Part shown: one piece after another, positions 11,400 to 25,400 of the stretch
How the letters are laid out: each line of letters begins with the position of its first letter
How positions within the stretch are numbered: position 1 is the stretch's first letter
NCBI GenBank assembly: GCA_020809705.1
Contig: CP085835.1
Span: forward strand, 3,968,001-4,032,000
Direction: 5' to 3'
Source: Calonectria ilicicola
Lineage: Eukaryota; Ascomycota; Sordariomycetes; Hypocreales; Nectriaceae
Length of the DNA: 64,000 bases
Made by a program: the position numbers and the translations under genes
The notes under the pieces: model-generated
What the model was told of the DNA's origin: nothing
Seen by the model: the letters and a program-made list of their open reading frames with translations, nothing else
Databases searched by the model: none

Positions 11400-14240
11400 A
11401 AATCTATAAAAAACTTTTTATAAAAGAACTAGATATTAAACTACCTAAGTTTAATTAATAGGATTATAAAATTATCTTTAAAAATAGATTTAATACTTGA
11501 TTTTACTTTATTTATAATCTTAATCAAATTAAGCTTAATACCTTAAAGGAATATATCTAAGATATATTTAAAAGAGGATATATCTATATTTTAAACTTTA
11601 AAGCTAATTATTTTATTATATTTGTACCTAAGAAAAATAGGAAGTTATACTTTATTATAGATTACTAATAGTTTAATAATATTATTATTAAGGATTATAC
11701 TTTACTATCACTAATTAATAAAATAAAAGATTACTTTTATAAAGTTAATATTTTTATTATATTAAATTTTAAAGAAGTATATAATCTTATTTATATTAAA
11801 GAAAAATATAAATAAAAAACTACTTTTTAAATTAAATTTAGATTATTTAAATATCTAATTATATTTTTTAAATTTATAAATATATTAGTATTATTCTAGC
11901 AAATAATAACTAATATATTATAAGAATACTTAAATATCTTTATTATCTATTATTTAAATAATATTTTTATCTTTTTTAAAAATAAAGAAGAATATAAAGA
12001 ATATATTTATAAGATCTTAAAAGCCCTTTAAGATACTAAATTCCTGATTAAATTAGAAAAAAGTAAGTTCTATACTTAAAAAGTAGAATTTCTAAGATAT
12101 ATTATTAGTCTTAATAAAATTTATATAGATCTAAAGAAAGTTATTATAATAAAAGATTAGAAGGAATCTATTAATATAAAGAAAGTATAAGCCTTCCTTG
12201 GATTTATTAATTATTATTAAAGATTTATTAAGGGATTTAATAAAATTATCTTAGATATAATAGAACTAATTAAGAAAGGAATTACCTTTTAATAGGGAAA
12301 TAAAGTATAATAATTATTTAAAGCTATAAGAAATACTATTTTAAAAGAACCTATTCTTACAATATTCGACCTTAATAAGCTTATAGAGCTAGAAACCGAT
12401 GCATTAGACTTCGCCTTAAGGGCCTAGATCGGATAATAAGATGAACAAGGAAACCTATATTTTATAGTATTCTACTTACATAAGCTATATAGCCTTGAGC
12501 TAAATTACTTTATTTATAATAAAGAATTCCTTGCTATTATTAATACTTTTAAAGAATTTTAATAATACCTTTTAGGAAGTAATTATAAAATTATAATATA
12601 CATTAATTATAAAAATATTACTTACTTTACAATTATTTAAAAACTTAATAAAAGATAATTATAATATATAGAATATTTATCCAAATTTAACTATTAAATT
12701 ATTTATATTAAAGGAACTAAAAATAATTATATTAATATAATTAGCTACTAATCTAACTATAATATAAAAAAACTAAAAATATAAAAAAAACTATTAATCT
12801 ATAATACTAATAAAGAACTAAAATAAGCCCCAATTAGCAAAATAATAATAAAAATAAAGAAAATAATCACCATTATAAAAATAAAAGGATTACCATATAT
12901 AACTAGAATCACTACTATAGAAATACTAATATAACAAGTGAAATAAAATAATCTACTACTAAGGAAAATCGAAGAATATAATCTAACACTTTTAGAAGAA
13001 GAAAAAACAGATTACCTACAAGTACTAGAGAAATATTAAATAGAATTAATAAAGGATATTCATAAATATCCCTTATATAGCCATAAAGGCATTAATAAAA
13101 CCCTTAAATAAATTAAATAAATATTTTCCTTTAATAAGATGAAAAAGAAAGTTAAACAAATATATAAGGAATATAGCCTATATTAATACTCTAAAAAACC
13201 AAAATACAAACCATATGGATTATTACAACTATCCCTTATTATATAACAACCATAGGACTTAATTATAATAAACTTTATTACCAACCTCCTCTTATCAGCA
13301 GACCCTATTATAAAAGTATACTATAATAATATTTTCATTAGTATAAATTACTTTATAAAAATAGTATATTATCTCTTTTATAATAAAGTAATAAAAGAAA
13401 AATAATTTATTTATTTTTTCTTTTAAAATATAATTATTATATATAAACTATCAACTGAAATTATTTTAAATAAAGAATAATTATTTATATCTAAGTTTTA
13501 GTAAAGCCTAATATCCTTAATAGGGTTAAATTATAAGCTAAGTATAACCTTCTACCCCCAAACAAACAGATAAACCAAATACCAAAATCAGGAAATCAAG
13601 CAATATTTATAATATTATATTAATTATAAGTAAATTAATTAAGTAGAAAAATTATCTATTATATAATTAGTATATAATATATCTTATAATTATAATATTA
13701 AAATAATATTAATAAAAGCTAACTTTAGCTTTATACTAGATACTTACTAAGCTCCCTTAGAAGGCATAATTTAAATAAAAATAATAATTAAGTTAAATAA
13801 TTTAAGAAAATTATATAAAAAAATAAAAATAGAACTTAAGTTTATTTATAATATAATAAAAAGATATTATAATTTAAAAAGATTAAAAGGATTATCCTTC
13901 TTAAAGAAAGATATAGTCTACTTAGTAACAAAAAATCTTATAATAAAAAAATAAAATAAAAAAATTAACTTCATGTAGATTAGGCTATACCTAATTAAAA
14001 GGAAAATATCAAAAAATAACTATAAGCTCAATCTCCTAGATAATATTAAAATCTACCCTATCTTCTATATCTTACTATTAGAACTAGGCGAGGGTATTCA
14101 AGTAAATACAGGACCTAAATACAAATTATAAATAAAAAACCTAGAAGATTAATAGGAAGTTAAAAAAATCTTATAAAGAAAAAAAGAGGATAAAAAATTC
14201 AAAATTAAATAGAAAGACTATAAAGAAACAACCTAAGAAC
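11400..14240 (+). pseudogene. Pol relic of element A: RT, RNase H, integrase, chromodomain
   Basis: Reverse transcriptase fingers are recognisable near 11619 as FVPKKNRKLYFIIDY with a stop in place of Arg/Gln, followed by IIIKDYTLLSLI. The catalytic box near 11950 reads YLNN instead of YLDD, a RIP-type loss of both acidic residues. The integrase zinc-binding region begins near 13080 (HKGINKTLK) and its core follows. A chromodomain near 14157-14235 reads EVKKIL, then KFKIK, then DYKETT and EPT, the usual E-V-E-x-I-L / W-x-G-Y / TWEP layout with the tryptophans turned into stops. A C-terminal chromodomain defines the chromovirus clade. Confidence 0.8.
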
Positions 14241-14959
14241 CCACCAAACACCTTATATATTACTCAAAGATACTAAAAGCATTTCTCTAGAATTAATACA
14301 AAGGAAATCAAGCAAACCACTCTAATCAATAACCCTATAATCCTTAAGTAATTATACCTTTAATAATATTAATACCTTAGTACGCTTTTTTTCTTCCAAT
14401 TTATCTAAATCCTTATAATTTTAAGAAATTATCTCTTTTATTTTCTTATATAAATAATACTTCTAAGTATATAAGCGCTATAATTAAGCTAGAGTATTTA
14501 TTAAATCTACCTTAGTTTTCTTCTTCTTTTTATTAATTTAATCCTTTTTATAAAAAACCTACTTAACTAAGAAAAAAATAAATATATAAAAGTAAAAGAA
14601 GAAATATACTTATAAGCCTAAGTAGAAATACCTTTAAAATTATAGCTAAAATACTTATTCCTTATATAAAATTTATAATAGCTTTTTCTTTTAACTATAA
14701 TATAGGATAGTTGCCTAGTGTAAAAATAAGTTAAATAATAAGGCATCTTAAAACCAAATTTATTAATTAATTTAATAATATTTTTTTAATAAGCTTTAAT
14801 TACCTTAGAATAAGGAATAACTTTGGTAATATAGCCTAATATTCTATTAATACTTGAATTATAAAAAGATAAAAGAAAAAGAAATATATAATAATTATAA
14901 GTAAGGAAACTAGCCTATTTACCTAGCCTTAGAATAAGACTAATAAGAGGGGAGTATTA

Positions 14960-15359
14960 TATTATAATTCGAATATCTAAAAGCAGTAATTACAAACAGA
15001 ACCCCAACCAATCATAATAAGACTACCCTAGACCCATATAACCAATTAATAAGAGTAAAGTCAAATAACCTCTATTCAATACCACTAAAAATTATAATAA
15101 ATATTATCAAACCAACTCCATTTAATCATTATAATAATAGAACCTTAGATATAGTAGTATATAGATAGATTAAATCCTACTATAAGGAATAGAATTAATT
15201 AGCTTTTAATATAATTTAATTACCTTAATTATAATTAACTATTATTTAATATAATACTTCTATTACTTTATTTTATTATAACGCACTTAACCACCCTGTT
15301 AATAATAAACCCTTCGTTCTGATCAGTTTATTAAATTGGGAATTAACCAGACCGTTATA
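14960..15359 (+). repeat. 3' LTR of element A (400 bp)
   Basis: Starts TATTATAATTCG (RIP-altered TGTTATGACCCG) and ends AACCAGACCGTTATA. The last 65 bp are nearly unmutated. Confidence 0.9.
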
Positions 15360-15364
15360 GTAGG

Positions 15365-15694
15365 ATAGTTAAGCATATTATAGTAGATAAAGTAATAAAG
15401 ATATTATATTAAATAATAATCAATTATAATTAAGGTAATTAAGTTATATTAAAAGCTAGTTAGTATTAGCTATAAGGGCGGATTCTAACCTATCTATATA
15501 CTATTGCCTAGTAAGCGCTTACTATATTGATTCTATTTAATATATTGATAATCAAGGTAGTAATCACAGGGTAATCACTAACACTACAAATAATCGTTTA
15601 TAAGTACTTTTTTATTAATTAGTATGGGGCTATAGGGTAGGTGAGTATTATTTCTGCCTTATTTAACTGCCTAGGCATATCATAGATTATAACA
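15365..15694 (-). repeat. Left LTR of D, inner 330 bp
   Basis: Continues the LTR interrupted at 8454. Carries the D-specific 5' half (15480-15694), matching 21940-22017 plus 28923-29050. Confidence 0.85.
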
Positions 15695-18600
15695 TAATGT
15701 CCTCTCTCTATTGGTCTTATCCTTAAGGCCTATTAAATTGACCTTATATATAAGTTCCTTATTCTTAACTTTTAAAATATTTTCTAATTATATTTTAGGG
15801 TTTAGGTACTTCTAAGCTATATCTTTATGCTAATACTTAAGCCTAGCTTATTAATTTAATAGATTTTAAAGTTATATTATATTCTTTTTGTTCTTTTAAG
15901 GGTTTATAGTATAAAATATTACTAGATTTTAATAATTATTATAGTAAATATACCTATTATAATAAAATATATAATATTTTAAAGATATCTTTAGCCATAT
16001 ATATATAATTTTTATAAATAATAAATATAAGTAGGTACTAACATCTATAATAATCTAAATAAATTAAAAGTCTAATTATTTAGATATAAAGGAGAAGATA
16101 GTTAAGGAGGAGTTCTTTTATATCTAAATAAAAGCACTTATAGCTTAGGCTAAAGTTTAAGAATCTCTAAATTATTTATCCTACCTTTATTATTAAAAAT
16201 ATTAGCTTAAAATAAAAGGTGTGGAAATAATATATTAGGGTCTTTCTTCTTTAGATAAATTGAAGAATATAGATTAGATAGAGTTGAAGGTTATTATTTA
16301 GGTGTAATCTTTGGAGGCTATAGATATTATTGATTAGAATACCATTGACCTTAATAGTTTATTTGGTATTATATTTTTAGAAATACTTCTAGTATCTTTA
16401 AGCAATATATAAGGTATTTTATTAATTTCTAAATTATTTCTTTATAATCTTTTTATTTAATTTTAAATTTTTTATTTTCCTTTTTTCTTTATAATATTTT
16501 CTTAACTTTTTATTAATCTTCTAGGTTTTTTATTTATAATTTATATTTAGGTTTTATATTTATTTAGATACTCTTGCCTGGTTCTAATAGTAAGATATAG
16601 AAGATAGAGTAGATCTTAATATTATCTAGAAGGTTAAGCTTATAGTTATTTTTTAATATTTTTCTTTTAATTAGATATAGTTTAATTTATATAAAGTTGA
16701 TTTTTTTATTTTATCTTTTTATTATAAGATTTTTTATTATTAAGTAGATTATATCTCTCTTTAAAAAGGATAATTCTTTTAGCTTTTTTAAATTATAATA
16801 TCTTTTTATTATATTATAAATAAACTTAAGTTCTATCTTTATTTCTTTATATAATTTTCTTAGATTATTTAATTTAATTATAGCTTTTACTTAAATTATA
16901 TCTTTTAAAGGAGCTTAATAAGTATCTAATATAAAGCTAAAGTTAGCTTTTATTAGTATTATTTTAATATTATAATTATAAAATATATTATATATTAACT
17001 ATATAATAAATAACTTTTCTATTTAATTAGTTTATTTATAGTTAATATAATATTATAAATATTACTTAATTTCCTAGTTTTAGCATTTGGTTTATCTATC
17101 TATTTGAGGGTAGAAAGCTATACTTAATTTATAATTTAGCCTTATAAAAGATATTAGGCTTTATTAAAACTTAAATATAAATAATTATTCTTTATTTAAA
17201 ATGATTTTAGTTGATAATCTATATATAATAATTATATATTAAAAGAAAAGGTAGATAAATTATTCTTCTTTTATTGCTTTATTATAAAGAAGATAATATA
17301 TTACTTTTATAAAGCGATCAATAATAATAAAAATACTATCATAATATACTCTTATAATAAGATCTACTAATAAAGGAAGGTCGGTAATAAAGTCCATTAT
17401 AATTAAATCCTATAATCATTATATAATAGAAGATAATTATAATAATCCATATAGTTTATATCTTAGTTTTTTAGAGTGTCAGCATAAGCTACATTCCTTA
17501 CATACTTATTCAACTTTCTTTATAGCTATGCAAGGGATATTCATGAATGTCCTTTATTAGTTCCATTTAGTATTCCTCTAGCACTTATAGGTAATCTGTT
17601 TTTTCTTCTTCTAGAAGTACTAGATTGTATTTTTCGATTTTTCTTAGTAATAGATTACCTTATTTTACTTATTATATTGGTATTTCTATAATAGTAGTTT
17701 TAATTATATATAGCAATCCTTTTACTCTTATAATAGTAATTATTTTCTTTATTTCTATTATTATTTTATTAATTAGGGCTTATTTTAGGCCTTTATTAAT
17801 ATTATAGATTAATAGTTTTTCTTATATTTTTAGTTTTTTTATATTATAGTTAGATTGGTAGTTAATTATATTGGTATAGTTGTTTTTGATTTCTTTAATA
17901 TAAATAATTTAATAATTAAATTTGGATAGGTATTTTATATATTATAATTACTTTTTATTAAGTTTTTAAGTAATTATAAAGTAGGTAATGTTTTTATAAT
18001 TAATATATATTATAATTTTATAATTATTTTTTAAAAGGTATTATTAGAATTTTTTAAAAGTATTAATAATAATAAAGAATTCTTTATTATAAATAAAGTA
18101 ATTTAGCTTAAGGTTATATAGCTTATATAAGTAGAATACTATAGAATATAGGTTTTTTTATTTATTTTATTATCTAATCTAGGCCTTTAAGGTAAAGTCT
18201 GATATATCGGTTTCTAGCTCTATAGGTTTATTAAGATTAAATATTATAAGAATAGGTTCTTCTAAAATAATATTTTTTATAATTTTAAATAATTATTATA
18301 CTTTACTTTCCTATTAAAAGATAATTTCTTTCTTAGTTAGTTCTATTATACTTAAAGTAATTTTACTAAATCCTTTAATAAATCTTTAATAATAATTAAT
18401 AAATCTAAAGAAGGCTTATATTTTCTTTATATTAGTAGATTCCTTTTAATCTTTTACTATAATAACTTTCTTTAGGTTTATATAAATTTTATTAGGGCTA
18501 ATAATATATCCTAGAAATTCTACTTTTTAAGTATAAAACTTACTTTTTTCTAATTTAATTAGAAGTTTGGTATCTTAGAGGGCTTTTAAAACCTTATAAA

Positions 18601-21600
18601 TATATTCTTTATATTCTTTTTTATTTTTAGAGAAAATAAGGATATTGTCTAGGTAGTAGATAATAAAGATATTTAAGTGTTTTTATAATATATTAGTTAT
18701 TATTTATTAGAATAATATTAATGCATTTATAAGTCTAAAAGGTATAACTAGGTATTTAAATAGTTTAAATTTAATTTAGAAAGTAGTTTTTTATTTATAT
18801 TTTTCTTTAATATAAATAAGATTATATATTCTTTTAAGATCTAATATAATAAAGATATTAATTTTATAAAGATAATCTTTTATTTTATTAATTAATAATA
18901 ATAAAGTATAATCTTTAATAATAATATTATTAAGCTATTAGTAGTTTATAATAAAATATAGCTTCTTATTCTTCTTAAGTATAAATATAATAAAGTAATT
19001 AGCTTTAGAGTTCAAAATATAAATATATTCTTTTTTAAATATATCTTAGATATATTCCTTTAAAATATTAAGCTTAATTTAATTAAGATTATAAATAAGA
19101 TAAAATCAAGTATTAGATCTATTCTTAAAAATAATTTTATAATCTCACTAATTAAACTCAGGTAGTCTAGTATCTAGTTCTTTTATAAAAAGCTTTTTAT
19201 AAATTTAATACTATAATAATATATTATATAATCTATTTATTTCTACTTTAATTTTTATTTCTTTAAGGCTTTTATTAATTTATTAAAATTATATTCTAAG
19301 GTATATAATAATTTATTATTATTATTTTTTTTAATTATTTTTATATTTATATTTTATTTTTTAAGTAATAAAGATTCTCCTTTACTTATATCTTCTATTT
19401 AGTTAGAGTTAGAAGTTTAAGATCTCTTAGCTAGGTTTATAGAAATATTGCTAGTTATATTATATTCCTTAGATATTTGCATTTAGCTAGTATATTAATA
19501 GATATTAGGGTTATATTGGTATAACTATAGGTATTTTAAAATTAGATTATATTATTTAATATTAATAATATCAAAGGTTATTCCTTAGTTCTTTTCTTTA
19601 ATAAAGACTTTTAAATAATTAATTTTTTTATTTATAATACCATTATTATAGCTAAAAGGGATTCTTTCTATATTAATGATTTTATATAGGTCAGCTTTTA
19701 TTATCTATAATAGCTAAAATTAATTAACTACTTAAGAATTAATATAATTTTACTTAACTCTACTATCCACTATAATATTATATTACTTCCTTTTAATTCT
19801 TACTTTTATTTTTAATTATTATTAAGATTATTTTTTAATTATAAAATATAAAGCTTTTTTAAGAAGTTCTTTTAATAACTTTAAGAATTATTACTTTAAT
19901 TACTTTTATTACTTTTTTATAAAGGGCTTTACTTATTTTTTAATTTTACTTAATACTAAGCTATTACTTTATTTAATATATAGATATTATACTTAAGGTC
20001 TTAGTATTTATTTTAAAATAATTTATTATAATTAAAGAACTTAAGCTTACTTAATTCTAATATAATAAATTAATAATAGAGATTTCTTCCTATAACTTTA
20101 TACTAGTTAAAGTATCTCCTATAGGTATAGTAGATAACTATATCTTTTACTTTAATAGAAAAATATATTACTTTTTATTTTTATTTTATATAAATAAAAT
20201 AATTATAATTATAATAACTTATTTATAAAATTTCTTTATATTTTTTATATGTTATATTTAATTAAGGGTTATCCTTTAAATATTAGATTGGTCGGGGGTT
20301 AAGATTTCCTAGTTATTACTTACTTTAGGCTAGTAGGAATACTTTATCTCCATCCTATAAAAGTTCCCTAATTTATTATACTATTTTCTATAAGCTAGTT
20401 ATCCACTTTCTTTTCCTATTTTTATTATAAGTATAAGTATCCTACTATACTAGGGCTTTATTAGTATAAATATCTAATATAAATATAGAGATTTCTATTT
20501 CTTTAGCTTATTTTAATTATTTATATAGTAGGCATACTTTTCCCTCTTCTTAGATTGATCATGCTTTATAAATAACTTTATTAACTTCTTATTATAAGGT
20601 AAGCTTAATTTTTTATAATTTATAATTTTCTTTTTATTATTTAATAATAATAATTAATTTATACTTAAAAATAATAATAAAAATAACTTTTCCTATAATA
20701 TCCCCTTTTCCCTCTAATATTAAAATTTATTAATTTTTTATAATATTAAATTATTTCTATTCTTCTAGTATAGGTTTAAACTGATTTCTTATTCTTAGGG
20801 AGTGGTATTTAAAGGATTTATATCCTTTCTTTTTATAATTAAAGTAGATAATCTTACTTTTATTATAGCCTTAGGTAGCATTAAGTTCTATTAGTTTTAA
20901 ATAGGTTTTATATATAATGCTTTATTACTTATTCTAGGGTTTTCCTTTATTTAGGATATATAAGGTTTTATTATCTTAGGTATATTCTTTATATTGGTTA
21001 AATTATCTTTTATTAATCTTAATAGTACTTTTAATATATTTTAAGAGTTTTTCTAGCTAATCTTCTTTATAGATTTTATCCTTAATTTTATCTTTTAAGC
21101 CTTTATAATAAAGTTCTATTAGTATATTATTATTTTAGGCTATTTATGTTATAATTCTTTTGAACTTGGCTAAATATTAATTATAAGATTTTATTTATTT
21201 AAGCTTATATAATTAATTTATAGCTTATTATTCTATATTAATTATATTAAAGTTATTTTTAATAATAATCTTAAAATTTTCCTAATCTTTAAAAATCTTT
21301 TAAGTTTCTTCAATTTAATTAACATCATCTTTATTTTCCAAATAATCTCTTATAATAAATTCAAATTATACTCTTACATCTTCTTAAAAAAGGGTTTTAA
21401 TATATAATACTTAGACTTTAAAAGTTATAAATTAGATTAAGAAAAAGTAAAAGTATTCTTTCATTTAGATAAAGAAAGGAACTATATTGGCGACTTTTTT
21501 AAAAAAGATTCTAGGACTAGAGATTTTAGGATTTTACTAATATCTTTACTCTTACTTTCTTTAATTATAATAATTCTAATTTCTTTTACTTTAAGTTAAA

Positions 21601-21750
21601 CTTATATATTTATAAGTTTCTTTTTAATTTATTATAATTTTATAATTAATTTAATATTATTAAAAGAAGTAATAATAATAGGATTCTTTCTAGATATTAT
21701 TATTACTTAATTATTAATATAAGTAATTAATTAAATAAGAGCTTTTAATA
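15695..21750 (-). pseudogene. Gag-pol relic of element D
   Basis: Internal region of D on the minus strand: chromodomain relic near 16480-16570, integrase about 17100-17780, reverse transcriptase about 18600-19050 (catalytic box reads YLDN near 18655; fingers near 18960-19000), gag about 20000-21740. Stops are frequent. The short plus-strand open frame at 17625-17807 is a by-product of the T-rich composition, not a gene. Confidence 0.75.
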
Positions 21751-22017
21751 TATAATAATCTAATTAATTCCTAACTTAATAAACCAATTAAAATAAAGGG
21801 TTTATTATTAATAGGATAATTAAATGTATTATAGTAGATAGAGTAATAGAGGTATTATATTAAATAATAATTAATTATAATTAAGGTAATCAAATTATAT
21901 TAAAAACTGGTTAATATTAGCTATAAGGGCAGATTCTAATCTATCTATATATTATTGCCTAGTAGGCGCTCATTATATTGGTTCTATCTAATGTATTAGT
22001 AATTAAGGTAGTAATTA
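21751..22017 (-). repeat. Right LTR of D, first 267 bp
   Basis: Begins TATAATAATCTAA on the plus strand. Interrupted after 22017 by element C (duplication AATTA, 22013-22017 and 28918-28922). Confidence 0.87.
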
Positions 22018-22417
22018 TATAACGGTCTGGTTAATTCCCAACTTAATAAACCAATCAGAACAAAGGGTTTATTATTAATAGGATAATTAGATGTGTTATA
22101 GTAAAATAGAGCAATAGAAATATTATATTAAATAATAATTAATTATAATTAAAGTAATTAAATTATATTAAAAGCTAATTAATTCTATTCCTTACAATAG
22201 AATCTAATCTATCTATATACTACTATATCTAAGATTTTATTATTATAATAGTTAAATAAAGTTAGTTTAATAATATTTACTATAATCTTTAATAATATTA
22301 AATAGGGGCTATTTAACTTTACTTTTATTAATTAATTATATAAGTCTAAGATAATCTTATTATAATTAATTAAAGTTCTACCTATAATTATTGCTTTTAA
22401 GTATTTAGATTATAATA
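22018..22417 (-). repeat. 3' LTR of element C (400 bp)
   Basis: Plus-strand start TATAACGGTCTGG; end TAGATTATAATA. Same subfamily as the LTRs of A and E. Confidence 0.9.
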
Positions 22418-25400
22418 TAATACTCTCTCTTTTATTAGTCTTATCCTAAGATTAGGTAAATAGGCTAGTTTCTTTACTTATAATTATTATATATTTCTTT
22501 CTCTTTTATTTATTTATAATTTAAGTACTAATAGGATATTAGATTATATTATTAAAATTATTTCTTATTTTAAGATAATTAAAGCTTATTAAAAGAATAT
22601 TACCAAATTAATTAATAAATTTGGTTTTAAAATACCTTATTATTTAGCTTATTTTTATACTAGATAGCTATTCTATATCATAGCCAAGAGAAAAAGCTAC
22701 TATAAATTTTATATAAAAAATAAATATTTTAGCTATAATTTTAAAGGTGTTTTTACTTAGATTTATAAGTATATTCCTTCTTTTACTTTTATATATTTAT
22801 TTTTTTTAATTAAGTAAATTTCTTATAAAAAAAATTAAATTAATGGGGAGAAGGAGAAAGCTAAAATAGATTTAATAAATACTCTAGTTTAATTATAATA
22901 CTTATATATTTAAAAGTATTATTTATATAAGAAGGTAAAAGAAATAATTTTTTAAAATTATAAAAATTTAGATAAATTAGAAGAAAAGAAGTATATTAAG
23001 GTATTAATATTATTAAAGGTATAATTACTTAAGGATTATAAGGTTATTAACTAGAGCGATTTGCCTGATTTCCTTTATATCAATTCTGGAAAAATACTTT
23101 TAATATCTTTAAGTAATATATAAGGTATTTAATAGATTTCTAGATTATTTTTTTATAATCTTTCTATTTAATTTTAAATTTTCTATCTTTTTCTCTTTTT
23201 TATAGGATTTTTTTAATTTCCTATTAATCTTCTAGGTTTTATATTTATAGTTTATAGTTAGGTTTTGTATTAACTTAGATACTATTATTAGATTCTAGTA
23301 GTAAAATATAAAAGATAAAGTGAACTTTAATGTTATCTAGGAGATCAAGTTTATAGTTGTTTTTTAATATTTTTCTTTTAATTAGGTATAATTTAATTTA
23401 TATAAAGTTGATTTTTTTATTTTATTTTTTTATTATAAGATTTTTTATTACTAGGTAGACTATATCTCTCTTTAAGAAGGATAATCTTTTTAGTCTTTTT
23501 AGGTTATAATATCTTTTTATTATATTATAAATAAACTTAAATTTTATTTTTATTTTTTTATATAATTTTCTTAAATTATTTAACTTAATTATAGCTTTTA
23601 CTTAAATTATACCTTCTAAGGGGGCTTAATAAGTATCTAATATAAAATTAAAGTTAGCTTTTGCTAGTATTATTTTAATATTATGATTATAAGATATATT
23701 ATATACTAGTTATATAATAAATAATTTTTCTACCTAATTAATTTGCTTGTAATTAATATAGTATTATAGATATTACTTAATTTCCTAGTTTTAATATTCG
23801 GTTTATTTATTTATTTAAAGGTAAAAAGCTATACTTAGCTTATAATTTAATCCTATTAAGAACATTAGGCTTTGCTAAAATTTAAATATAAATAATTGTC
23901 CTCTATTTAAAATAATTTTAATTAATAATTTATATATAATAATTATATTTTAAAAGAAAAAATAAGCAAATTATTCTTCTTTTATTACTTTATTATAAAG
24001 AAGATAATATATTACTTTTATAAAATAATTAATAATAATAAAAATACTATTATAATATACTCCTATAGTAGGGTCTATTAATAAGGGGAGATTGATAATA
24101 AAGTTTATTATAATTAAATCCTATAGTCATTATGCAATAGGGGATAGTTATAATAATCTATATAGTTTATATCTTGGTTTTTAAAGTATTAATATAGGCT
24201 ATATTTTTTATATACTTATTTAACTTTCTTTTTTATTTTATTAAAAGAAAATATCTATTTAATTTATTTAAGGGTTTTATTAATACTTTTATAGCTATAT
24301 AAGGGATATTTATGAATATCTTTTATTAGTTCTATTTGGTATTTCTCTAGCACTTATAAGTAATCTGTTTTCTTTTCTTCTAGAAGTACTAGATTATATT
24401 CTTTAATTTTTTTAGTAATAGATTGCTTTATTCTACTTATTATATTAGTATTTCTATAATAGTGATTCTGGTTATATGTAGTAATCCTCCTACTTTTATA
24501 ATAATAATTATTTTTTTTATTTTTATTATTATTTTATTAATTAAAGCTTATTCTAGTCCTCTATTAGTATTATAGGTTAATAGTTTTTTCTATATTTTTG
24601 GTTTTTTTATATTATAATTAGGTTAGTGGCTGATTGTATTAGTATAGTTATTTTTAGTTTTTTTAATATAAATAATTTAGTAGTTGAATTTAGATAAATA
24701 TTCTATATATTATAATTATTTTTTATTAAGTTTTTAAGTAATTGTAAAGTAAGTAATATTTTTATAATTAATATATATTATAATTTTATAATTACTTTTT
24801 AATAAATATTATTAGAATTCTTTAAAAGTATTAATAATAATAAAGAATTCTTTATTATAGATAAAGTAATTTAGCTTAAGGCTATATAATTTATATAAGT
24901 AGAATACTATAAGGTATAGATTTCCTTATTCATCTTATTATCTAATCTAGGCCCCTAAGGTAAAGTCCGATGTATTAGTTTCTAGCTCTATAGGCTTATT
25001 AGGGTCAAATATTATAAGAATAGGTTCTTTTAAAATAATATTTCTTATAACTTTGAATAATTATTATATTTTATTTCCTTATTAAAAAGTAATTCCTTTT
25101 TAATTAGTTCTATTATACTTAAGGCAATTTTACTAAATCCTTTAATAAATCTTTAATAATAATTAGTAAATCTAAGGAAGGCTTATACTTTCTTTATATT
25201 AGTAGATTCCTTCCAATCTTTTACTATAGTGACTTTCTTTAGGTCTATATAAATTTTATTAGGGCTAATAATATATCTTAGAAATTCTACTTCTTGAATA
25301 TAGAATTTACTTTTTTCTAATTTAATTAGAAGTTTGGTATTTTAGAGGGCTTTTAAAATCTTATGAATATATTTTTTATATTTTTTTTATTTTTAAAGAA

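Larger units (their letters stand above)
8455..15359 (+). mobile_element. Gypsy chromovirus A, full length (6,905 bp)
   Basis: Plus-strand element with 400-bp LTRs at 8455-8854 and 14960-15359, inserted into the left LTR of D. The flanking 5-bp copies are GCAGG (8450-8454) and GTAGG (15360-15364), differing by one C-to-T change. Relics in order: gag (8855 to about 10700), protease region, reverse transcriptase (about 11560-12000), RNase H (about 12350-12700), integrase (about 12980-13560) and chromodomain (about 14155-14240). All frames are broken by stops; the coding strand has lost G far more than C over 10-14 kb. Confidence 0.92.

Noticed and set aside
17625..17807. 60-codon plus-strand open frame inside element D
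   Set aside because: It is a shadow in the antisense of a RIP-mutated pol region, made of hydrophobic T-rich codons; the real element runs on the minus strand.
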